From NCBI GenBank assembly GCA_007121055.1, contig SKMM01000381.1, forward strand, positions 1 to 12,466: a stretch of 12,466 nucleotides of DNA. Direction: 5' to 3'. Below the pieces are notes generated by a model, which worked only from the letters and a program-made list of their open reading frames with translations, did not search any database and was not told where the DNA came from. Below are positions 1 to 6,860 of the stretch, in pieces. The stretch's first letter is position 1. The number at the start of each line of letters is the position of its first letter. The translations under genes and the position numbers were made by a program. This DNA comes from Paracoccaceae bacterium (lineage in GTDB: Bacteria; Pseudomonadota; Alphaproteobacteria; Rhodobacterales; Rhodobacteraceae).

Positions 1-82
1 CGGCGCAGAGACCGAGCGCGAGGGCCAACGTGAGGCTGAGGGCGGTGCGTCCCGTGCGGGGCGTCGGGGTTTGGGCAAGCAT
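1..82 (-). CDS. N-terminus of an exported protein (partial, runs off left edge)
   Basis: Only about 27 codons are visible, read leftward off the window edge. They give Met-Leu-Ala-Gln, then a short basic stretch with two Arg (TPRTGR), then a Leu/Ala-rich hydrophobic run ending near a Cys-Ala. This is the layout of a Sec signal peptide, so the product is probably exported to the periplasm or outer membrane. An in-frame upstream ATG at 103 would add seven residues; neither start has a good Shine-Dalgarno sequence, so the start is uncertain. The gene is divergent from dapA. In Rhodobacterales, as I recall it, a soluble lytic murein transglycosylase often lies divergent from dapA, so that is my guess for the product, but nothing in the visible part proves it. 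Confidence 0.55.
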   Translation of the reverse strand, partial: MLAQTPTPRTGRTALSLTLALALGLCA

Positions 83-108
83 GGGGTTTTCGGGTCCGAT
101 CATTCGGC

Positions 109-135
109 TTGATCATTGGCGAGGCGAAGTCTAAC
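109..135 (+). promoter_or_regulatory. Possible dapA promoter
   Basis: TTGATC at 109-114 resembles a sigma-70 -35 box, and TCTAAC at 130-135 is a candidate -10 box. The 15-base spacer is shorter than usual, so the match is weak. It lies in the only AT-richer part of the divergent gap, about 65 bases ahead of dapA, which is the main reason for suggesting it. Confidence 0.25.
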
Positions 136-199
136 CGCCGCGGCGGGGTGAGGAACACACGAAATCGGGACCGCGCCCCGCTGCGACAGGAGACAGGCG

Positions 200-1075
200 A
201 TGTTCCGAGGCTCGATCCCCGCACTGGTCACCCCGTTCCGCGACGGGGCGCTGGATCTCGACGCGCTGGCGGCGCTGGTGGACTGGCATGTGGCGGAAGG
301 CAGCCACGGCCTCGTGCCCGTTGGCACGACGGGCGAGAGCCCGACGCTGAGCCACGAGGAACATGAGCAGGTGATCGCCGAGACCGTTCGGGCCGCCGCG
401 GGCCGGCTGCCGGTCATCGCCGGGGCGGGCTCCAACGCCACGCCAGAGGCGGTGCGGTTCCTGCAGCACGCCGAATCGGTCGGGGCGGACGCCGCGCTGG
501 TGGTCACGCCTTACTACAACAAGCCCACCCAGGCCGGCATGATCGAGCATTTCCGGGTGCTGCACGACTGCTGCAGCCTGCCCATCATCATCTACAACAT
601 TCCCGGCCGGTCGGTGGTGGACATGCTGCCCGACACGATGGGCGAGCTTGCGAAACTACCGCGCATCGTGGGTGTGAAGGACGCCACCGGCGACGTGGCC
701 CGGGTGTCGCGGCAGCGCCAGACCTGCGGCGCGGACTTCATCCAGATCTCGGGCGAGGACGCCTCGGCGCTGGGCTTCAACGCCCATGGCGGGGTGGGGT
801 GCATCTCGGTCAGCGCCAATGTCGCGCCCCGGCTGTGCGCCGAGTTCCAGGAGGCCACGCTGCGCGGCGACTATGCTGCGGCGCTGGCGCTGCAGGACCG
901 GCTGATGCCGCTGCACAGGGCGATCTTCCTCGAGCCCGGCGTGGCCGGGGCGAAGTACGCCCTGTCGCGACTCGGCCGCTGCCGCAACGAGGTGCGGCTG
1001 CCGCTGGTGCCGGTTACCGGAACCGTGGCCGCCGAGCTCGATGCGGCCATGCGGCACGCTGGACTGCTGGACTGA
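200..1075 (+). CDS. dapA: 4-hydroxy-tetrahydrodipicolinate synthase DapA
   Basis: Condenses pyruvate with aspartate semialdehyde, the first committed step toward diaminopimelate (for peptidoglycan) and lysine; a cytosolic TIM-barrel enzyme. The 291-residue length is normal for the family. The Schiff-base lysine is K160 in GVKDATGD. The catalytic tyrosines are Y106 in the TPYYNKPT motif and Y132 in YNIPGR, with R137 following, and the pyruvate-binding threonines lie in GTTGE at 42-46. The start is supported by AGGAG at 188-192, seven bases upstream. It is divergent from the exported-protein gene on the left, and its stop lies only two bases from the stop of the convergent DUF2842 gene. No terminator fits between them. 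The gene is intact, with all key residues present. Confidence 0.97.
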   Translation: MFRGSIPALVTPFRDGALDLDALAALVDWHVAEGSHGLVPVGTTGESPTLSHEEHEQVIAETVRAAAGRLPVIAGAGSNATPEAVRFLQHAESVGADAALVVTPYYNKPTQAGMIEHFRVLHDCCSLPIIIYNIPGRSVVDMLPDTMGELAKLPRIVGVKDATGDVARVSRQRQTCGADFIQISGEDASALGFNAHGGVGCISVSANVAPRLCAEFQEATLRGDYAAALALQDRLMPLHRAIFLEPGVAGAKYALSRLGRCRNEVRLPLVPVTGTVAAELDAAMRHAGLLD

Positions 1076-1077
1076 CC

Positions 1078-1314
1078 TCAGTCGTCGCGGGGCGCGTCCG
1101 GGTCGGCCTGGCCCACGCCCACAAAGATGAACCGCAGCGGCAGCGCCCACAGCACGCCGAGGGCGAGGTAGATCAGCGCCTCGATCAGGAAATGCGGGCG
1201 GTCGAGGCTCGCCATGATCCCCACCGCCACAAGAATGTAGATCGGCAGCCCCACCACGAGGATCACGATCGACCAGATCCGGCGGGCCTTGTAGCTGAGC
1301 TTGGGCATCGGCAT
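1078..1314 (-). CDS. DUF2842 family small inner-membrane protein
   Basis: A 78-residue protein with a basic N-terminus (KLSYKARR) and two hydrophobic segments, about residues 13-36 and 42-66, joined by a short DRPHF turn and ending in an acidic, soluble tail (ADPDAPRDD). The YKARR start, the DRP turn, the LGVLWALP segment and the GVGQADPD tail match what I remember of the DUF2842 family, found in alphaproteobacteria and without known function. GGGAG six bases upstream of the ATG at 1314 supports the start; a second ATG two codons in is possible. The gene begins 16 bases after the purA stop on the same strand, so it is probably the second gene of a purA operon. A membrane protein is clear; the role is unknown. 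Confidence 0.85.
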   Translation of the reverse strand: MPMPKLSYKARRIWSIVILVVGLPIYILVAVGIMASLDRPHFLIEALIYLALGVLWALPLRFIFVGVGQADPDAPRDD

Positions 1315-1330
1315 GGGCGGCTCCCGCGGA

Positions 1331-2623
<1,293 letters not shown>

Positions 2624-2708
2624 TGATCCCTCCGCTGGCGTGCCTGCGGGGCGCTCCTTACCCTGCCCGAGGGGCCAAGGGAACCGCCCGAGGCGGAACG
2701 CGGCGGGG

Positions 2709-2737
2709 TTGCGGCAGTCCCCGTCAGCCTCTATGTC
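2709..2737 (+). promoter_or_regulatory. Possible secG promoter
   Basis: TTGCGG at 2709-2714 and TATGTC at 2732-2737 are separated by 17 bases, the preferred sigma-70 spacing. The first half of each box matches the consensus and the second half does not. It lies about 30 bases ahead of the secG start, between divergent purA and secG. Confidence 0.35.
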
Positions 2738-2765
2738 GGCGGCTTGAGGAAAGGCAGGTCCGCCC

Positions 2766-3134
2766 ATGGAAAACATCGTGCTCATCGTCCATCTGATCCT
2801 CGCGCTGGGGATCATCGTGGTGGTGTTGCTGCAGCGGTCCGAAGGGGGGGGGCTCGGCATCGGCGGCGGTGGCGGCGGGACGCTGTCGAGCCGGCCGCCG
2901 CTGGGTGGCCTCGGCAAGGTGACCTGGGCGCTGGGCATTGCCTTCATCCTGACCTCGCTCACCCTGACCGTTTTCGCGGCCGAGCGTGCGGCGGGCGTGT
3001 CGATCCTCGACCGGCTGGGGGTGGAGGCGCCGCAGCGCGCGCCCGAGGCGCCGGTCACGCCCGATGGCGACGGTCTGCTGCCGCCCACGCTTGGCGGGGA
3101 CGGGGGCCTGACCCCGCCGCGGGCCGAGGACTGA
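2766..3134 (+). CDS. secG: Protein-export membrane protein SecG
   Basis: Small subunit of the SecYEG translocon in the inner membrane, which assists SecA-driven protein export. The 122-residue protein has a first membrane helix at about residues 4-22 that ends in VLLQRSEGGGLG, the hallmark of SecG. A glycine-rich cytosolic loop (residues 27-38) follows, then a second helix at about 52-72 (WALGIAFILTSLTLTVFA). The tail from about residue 84 is proline- and acid-rich with no predicted structure, as in other alphaproteobacterial SecG proteins. The Shine-Dalgarno sequence is poor: AGG at 2756-2758, with a better AGGAAAGG farther away at 2747-2754. A nine-G run codes for residues 27-29. pyrG follows on the same strand after 149 bases, so co-transcription is possible but not shown. 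Confidence 0.92.
   Translation: MENIVLIVHLILALGIIVVVLLQRSEGGGLGIGGGGGGTLSSRPPLGGLGKVTWALGIAFILTSLTLTVFAAERAAGVSILDRLGVEAPQRAPEAPVTPDGDGLLPPTLGGDGGLTPPRAED
2844..2852 (+). repeat. Nine-G homopolymer inside secG
   Basis: An uninterrupted run of nine G encodes three consecutive glycines (residues 27-29) just after the first membrane helix of SecG. Slippage by one base here would shift the frame and lose the second helix. Confidence 0.9.
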
Positions 3135-3283
3135 GGCCGAGCTTCACCGCACAATGCGTTGTTAACTTTTGGCCCGGGCCGACTGCATGTTGGGTCGCCG
3201 TTGCGGCTGAACGCGGGATGGGCTAAGGGCTGACTCCCGTGACGCTTGCCGTGCCTGGGCGCGGCGGAACGGGGGTCCCTGAG

Positions 3284-4927
3284 ATGTCTCGCTATGTCTT
3301 CATCACCGGGGGGGTGGTGTCATCGCTCGGCAAGGGGCTCGCCTCGGCCGCCCTCGGCGCGCTTCTGCAGGCCCGCGGCTTCACCGTGCGGTTGCGCAAG
3401 CTCGACCCCTACCTGAACGTCGACCCGGGCACGATGTCGCCGTTCGAACATGGCGAGGTCTTCGTCACCGACGACGGCGCCGAGACCGACCTCGACCTCG
3501 GACACTACGAACGCTTCACCGGGGTGTCCGCGCGCGCGACCGACTCCGTCAGCTCCGGCCGGATCTATTCCAACGTTCTGGAGAAGGAACGCCGCGGCGA
3601 CTATCTCGGCAAGACGATCCAGGTGATCCCCCACGTCACCAACGAGATCAAGGATTTCCTGGCCGTGGGCGACGGCGAGGTCGACTTCCAGCTCTGCGAG
3701 ATCGGCGGCACGGTGGGCGACATCGAGGGCCTGCCCTTCTTCGAGGCGATCCGGCAATTCGCCCATGAACGCCCGCGCGGCCGCTGTATCTTCATGCACC
3801 TGACGCTGTTGCCCTATCTGGCAGCGTCGGGCGAGCTCAAGACCAAGCCCACCCAACACTCGGTCAAGGAGTTGCGCGCCATCGGCATCGCGCCGGACGT
3901 GCTGGTCTGCCGCTCCGAACACCCGATCCCGGAAACCGAGCGCGCCAAGATCGCGCTGTTCTGCAACGTCCGCCCCGAGGCGGTGATCCCGGCCTATGAC
4001 CTGAAATCGATCTACGAGGCGCCGCTCGCCTACCACCGCGTGGGCCTCGACCAGGCCGTTCTGGACGCCTTTGGCATCTCCCCCGCGCCGCGCCCCAACC
4101 TCGCGCGCTGGGAGGACGTGATGGACCGGCTGGACCACGCCGAGGGCGAGGTCCGCGTGGCCATCGTCGGCAAATACACCCGTCTCGAGGACGCCTACAA
4201 ATCCATCGCCGAGGCGCTGACCCATGGCGGCCTCGCCAACCGCGTCCGCGTCCGCGCGGAATGGATCGATTCGGAGATCTTCGAGGCCAAGGATCCCGCG
4301 CCCTATCTGGAAGGCTTCCACGCCATCCTCGTCCCCGGCGGCTTTGGCGAACGCGGCACTGAAGGCAAGATCCGCGCCGCCCAATTCGCGCGGGAACGCA
4401 AGATCCCCTATCTCGGCATTTGCCTCGGCATGCAGATGGCGGTGATCGAGGCCGCGCGGAACCTCGCCGGCCTTGGCGACGCAGGCTCGGAGGAGTTCGA
4501 CCACGAGGCTGGCGCCCGCCGCTTCACCCCGGTGGTCTACCACCTCAAGGAATGGGTGCAGGGCAACCACACCGTCCGGCGCAAGGCCACCGACGCCAAG
4601 GGCGGCACCATGCGGCTGGGGGCCTACACCGCGCAGCTGACGCAGGGCTCCCGCGTGGCCGAGGTCTATGGTGCCACCACCATCGAGGAACGCCACCGCC
4701 ACCGTTACGAGGTCGACATCCAGTACCGCGACCGGCTGGAGGCCTGCGGGCTGCGGTTTTCCGGCATGTCCCCCGACGGCCGGCTGCCCGAGATCGTCGA
4801 GGTCGAAGGCCACCCCTGGTTCATCGGCGTGCAGTTCCACCCGGAGCTGAAATCCAAGCCTTTTGCCCCGCATCCTCTGTTCGCCGACTTCATCCGCGCC
4901 GCGGTGGAGGTCAGCCGGCTGGTCTGA
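3284..4927 (+). CDS. pyrG: CTP synthase PyrG
   Basis: Makes CTP from UTP, ATP and glutamine; cytosolic, and able to form tetramers and filaments. The 547 residues are the normal size. The synthetase domain, about residues 1-270, carries the GGVVSSLGKG nucleotide loop at 9-18, Mg-binding D71 and E139 (in CEIGGTVGDIEG), and VIPHVTNEI near 114-122. The class I glutaminase domain, about 290-545, carries PGGFGERG near 351-358, the nucleophile C380 in GICLGMQ, and the H519/E521 pair in FHPEL. An in-frame GTG at 3239 would add 15 residues, but MSRYVFITGG at 3284 is the family N-terminus. The Shine-Dalgarno sequence is poor (a run of five G at 3271-3275). The upstream gap has an AT-rich patch, TTGTTAACTTTT at 3159-3170, that may belong to its promoter. 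Confidence 0.97.
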   Translation: MSRYVFITGGVVSSLGKGLASAALGALLQARGFTVRLRKLDPYLNVDPGTMSPFEHGEVFVTDDGAETDLDLGHYERFTGVSARATDSVSSGRIYSNVLEKERRGDYLGKTIQVIPHVTNEIKDFLAVGDGEVDFQLCEIGGTVGDIEGLPFFEAIRQFAHERPRGRCIFMHLTLLPYLAASGELKTKPTQHSVKELRAIGIAPDVLVCRSEHPIPETERAKIALFCNVRPEAVIPAYDLKSIYEAPLAYHRVGLDQAVLDAFGISPAPRPNLARWEDVMDRLDHAEGEVRVAIVGKYTRLEDAYKSIAEALTHGGLANRVRVRAEWIDSEIFEAKDPAPYLEGFHAILVPGGFGERGTEGKIRAAQFARERKIPYLGICLGMQMAVIEAARNLAGLGDAGSEEFDHEAGARRFTPVVYHLKEWVQGNHTVRRKATDAKGGTMRLGAYTAQLTQGSRVAEVYGATTIEERHRHRYEVDIQYRDRLEACGLRFSGMSPDGRLPEIVEVEGHPWFIGVQFHPELKSKPFAPHPLFADFIRAAVEVSRLV

Positions 4928-4995
4928 TCCGCCGCGCCCGCCCCGCGCCATCGGGAAAATATCCCCCACAGATGCCGTAATTGATCCAACGCAAG

Positions 4996-5011
4996 GCGCG
5001 GCGCGCCGCGC
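4996..5011. terminator. Perfect 16-base palindrome after pyrG, possible weak terminator
   Basis: GCGCGGCGCGCCGCGC is its own reverse complement and could fold as a six-pair stem with a four-base loop. It sits 68 bases after the pyrG stop and is followed by GTGTT, not a real T-run, so it is at best a weak terminator. It could equally be a chance product of high G+C content. Confidence 0.3.
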
Positions 5012-5075
5012 GTGTTCCAGGGTCGGCCATGCCCTGCGGCGCACCACGGGATACCGTGTGGCGTTGCGCTGCCCC

Positions 5076-5080
5076 AGGAG
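5076..5080 (+). promoter_or_regulatory. Shine-Dalgarno sequence that fixes the ppk2 start
   Basis: AGGAG lies six bases before the ATG at 5087. The same frame stays open to a GTG at 5012, but that longer start has no comparable site and its extra residues do not look like family sequence. This site therefore decides for the shorter protein. Confidence 0.75.
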
Positions 5081-5086
5081 CCCGCC

Positions 5087-5989
5087 ATGCCCGAGGACAC
5101 GATCCGGACCGCCGCACCCGCCGAAGCCGTCGCACCGCCCCCGCCGGCCACCGTGGCGCCCGACCCGGAGACGATCCGGGCGGCCTTCGAGTCGGGCCGC
5201 TACCCCTATCCCCGCCGCATGGGCCGCAAGCCCTACGAGGCGGAAAAGGCCCGGCTGCAGGCCGAGCTTCTGAAGGTGCAGATCTGGGCGCAGGAGACCG
5301 GGCAGCGCTTCGTCATCCTGTTCGAAGGCCGCGATGCCGCCGGCAAGGGCGGCACGATCAAGCGCTACACCGAACACCTCAACCCGCGCTTCGCCCGTGT
5401 CGTGGCGCTGAACAAGCCCACCGAGGAAGAGCGCGGGCAGTGGTATTTTCAGCGCTATGTCACCCACCTGCCCACGGCGGGCGAAATGGTGTTCTACGAC
5501 CGCTCCTGGTACAATCGGGCCGGCGTCGAGCGGGTCATGGGCTTCTGCTCGCCCACCGAATACCTCGAATTCATGCGCCAGGCGCCCGAGTTCGAACGCA
5601 TGCTCGTGCGCTCGGGCATCCGGCTCTACAAGTACTGGTTTTCCGTCACCCGCAAGGAACAGGGCCTGCGCTTCAAGGCGCGCGAGACCGACCCGCTCAA
5701 GCGCTGGAAGCTGAGCCCCATCGACCTCGCCTCGCTGGACAAGTGGGAGGACTATACCGAGGCGAAGGAGGCGATGTTCTTCTACACCGACACCGCCGAC
5801 GCGCCCTGGACCATCGTCAAGTCCAACGACAAGAAGCGCGCGCGGCTGAACTGCATGCGCCATTTCCTGTCGAGCCTCGACTATCCCGGCAAGGACCCCT
5901 CGGTGGTGACCCCGCCCGACCCGCTGCTGGTGGGACAAGCCGGCCATGTGGTCCATTCCGCCGCCCGCATCCTGGGCGCAGCAATGTAG
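5087..5989 (+). CDS. ppk2: Polyphosphate kinase 2 (PPK2), probable class I
   Basis: Transfers phosphate between polyphosphate and nucleoside diphosphates; class I enzymes mainly regenerate ATP or GTP from polyphosphate. The 300-residue protein is a single P-loop kinase domain. It has Walker A in EGRDAAGKGGTIK at 80-92, Walker B in MVFYDRSWYNRAGVERVMGF with D138, and a basic lid (TRKEQGLRFKAR, then DPLKRWKLSP) at about 188-212. The end of the domain has the typical WTIVKSNDKKRARLN. The first 25 residues are Pro/Ala-rich and probably disordered. Only one kinase domain is present, so it is not a tandem class II form. It follows pyrG by 159 bases on the same strand. Assignment to the family is firm; class and nucleotide preference (ADP or GDP) are inferred. 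Confidence 0.93.
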   Translation: MPEDTIRTAAPAEAVAPPPPATVAPDPETIRAAFESGRYPYPRRMGRKPYEAEKARLQAELLKVQIWAQETGQRFVILFEGRDAAGKGGTIKRYTEHLNPRFARVVALNKPTEEERGQWYFQRYVTHLPTAGEMVFYDRSWYNRAGVERVMGFCSPTEYLEFMRQAPEFERMLVRSGIRLYKYWFSVTRKEQGLRFKARETDPLKRWKLSPIDLASLDKWEDYTEAKEAMFFYTDTADAPWTIVKSNDKKRARLNCMRHFLSSLDYPGKDPSVVTPPDPLLVGQAGHVVHSAARILGAAM

Positions 5990-6056
5990 CGGAGCACCAC
6001 CGCTTCCGGAGGGAGCCGCAGGCCACACCCGGGCGGCGCGAAGCGGTTGACTCGGC

Positions 6057-6074
6057 GGGCGCTTGCGTGCGCCC
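6057..6074. terminator. Short hairpin between ppk2 and the methyltransferase gene
   Basis: GGGCGC at 6057-6062 pairs perfectly with GCGCCC at 6069-6074 around a six-base loop, followed by only two T. It may be a weak ppk2 terminator. A good -35-like TTGACT at 6047-6052 lies just before it, but no -10 box stands at the right distance. Confidence 0.3.
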
Positions 6075-6104
6075 TTAAGCGCGAGGGTCTGACCGGAGGA
6101 CGCC

Positions 6105-6860
6105 ATGGACGCTATGGTCGCGCGGCCGACGCGCGGATTCGACCGCCGCGCCTTCGACGCGGCCTATGACAAGCTGATCCTCGGCCGGCGCTATGTGGAG
6201 TTCGAGGATTACTATCGCCGGTCACGCGGGCGCTATCGCGTGACGATGGAGAAGATCGCGGGCCTTGGCCTGCCGCCAGGTTCGACCCATCTCGACATCG
6301 GCGGGGGGCAGTTCGCGCTGCTGTCGCGGCAACTCCTCGGCTTCGAGGGGTTTTCCGGTGATGTGGTTGATACGGCGCGCCAAGACCTCGCGGCCGAGGG
6401 GCTGGGGCTGATGCAGATCGACCTCTTCCGCGGCGAATGGGAGGCCGCGGGGCCCTTCGACCTGATCACGCTCTGCGAGGTGATCGAGCATATCCCGAAA
6501 CCGCCCTACCTCGTGCTCCGCGACCTCAAGACCCTGCTCAAGCCGGGCGGCGTCCTGCTGATGACCACGCCCAACGGCTACCGCATCCGCAACCTCCTCT
6601 ACATGGTCGCCAACCGGCAGGTGCTCGGCGTCTACCGCTATCCCGAGCGGGCCGAGGGGCTGGGCCACCAGCACGAATACACTCTCTGGCAGATGGAGTG
6701 GCAACTGCGCGAGGCCGGGCTGGAGCCGCTGTTCGTCGAATACTACCAGCCGGGCTTCGCAGGCTTCTCGCTGAAGGCCAGCATCGCCCATGCGCTGACC
6801 GCCCCGTTCACCTTGGTGCCACATTTCCGCGCCGGGCTGGTGATGGCGGCGCGCGCCTAG
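6105..6860 (+). CDS. Class I SAM-dependent methyltransferase, substrate unknown
   Basis: A 251-residue cytosolic protein with a Rossmann-type methyltransferase fold. Motif I is HLDIGGGQF at 62-70 (SAM binding). Later signposts are FDLITLCEVIEHI at 118-130 (the acidic-loop/post-II region with the EVIEH signature), LKPGGVLLMTTPN at 145-157, and a GHQHEYTLWQM segment at 187-197 like that of methyltransferases that act on sugars or small metabolites. The N-terminal 50 residues are basic and aromatic (YVEFEDYYRRSRGRY) and may form a lid. The start is well supported by GGAGG at 6095-6099, five bases upstream. The last residues are weakly hydrophobic but I do not predict a membrane anchor. It stands alone on its strand, convergent with the dehydrogenase gene, so context does not reveal the substrate. 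Confidence 0.85.
   Translation: MDAMVARPTRGFDRRAFDAAYDKLILGRRYVEFEDYYRRSRGRYRVTMEKIAGLGLPPGSTHLDIGGGQFALLSRQLLGFEGFSGDVVDTARQDLAAEGLGLMQIDLFRGEWEAAGPFDLITLCEVIEHIPKPPYLVLRDLKTLLKPGGVLLMTTPNGYRIRNLLYMVANRQVLGVYRYPERAEGLGHQHEYTLWQMEWQLREAGLEPLFVEYYQPGFAGFSLKASIAHALTAPFTLVPHFRAGLVMAARA

Noticed and set aside
2624..3154. Upstream extension of purA to a 607-codon frame
   Set aside because: The extension crosses the secG gene in antisense; the family N-terminus and a strong Shine-Dalgarno sequence place the start at 2623.
3239..3283. GTG start adding 15 residues to PyrG
   Set aside because: The extra residues do not resemble family sequence, and MSRYVFITGG at 3284 is the usual N-terminus.
6047..6080. 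Promoter for the methyltransferase from TTGACT at 6047
   Set aside because: The -35 is good, but the AT-rich TTAAGC is about 22 bases away and the 16-18-base spacings land on G+C-rich sequence.
3320..6106. 928-codon open frame on the minus strand, opposite pyrG and ppk2
   Set aside because: It runs antisense across two firmly identified genes and the gap between them, its protein shows no recognisable domain and is biased to Arg, Ala, Gly, Leu, Asp and His, as expected from the antisense frame of G+C-rich codons.
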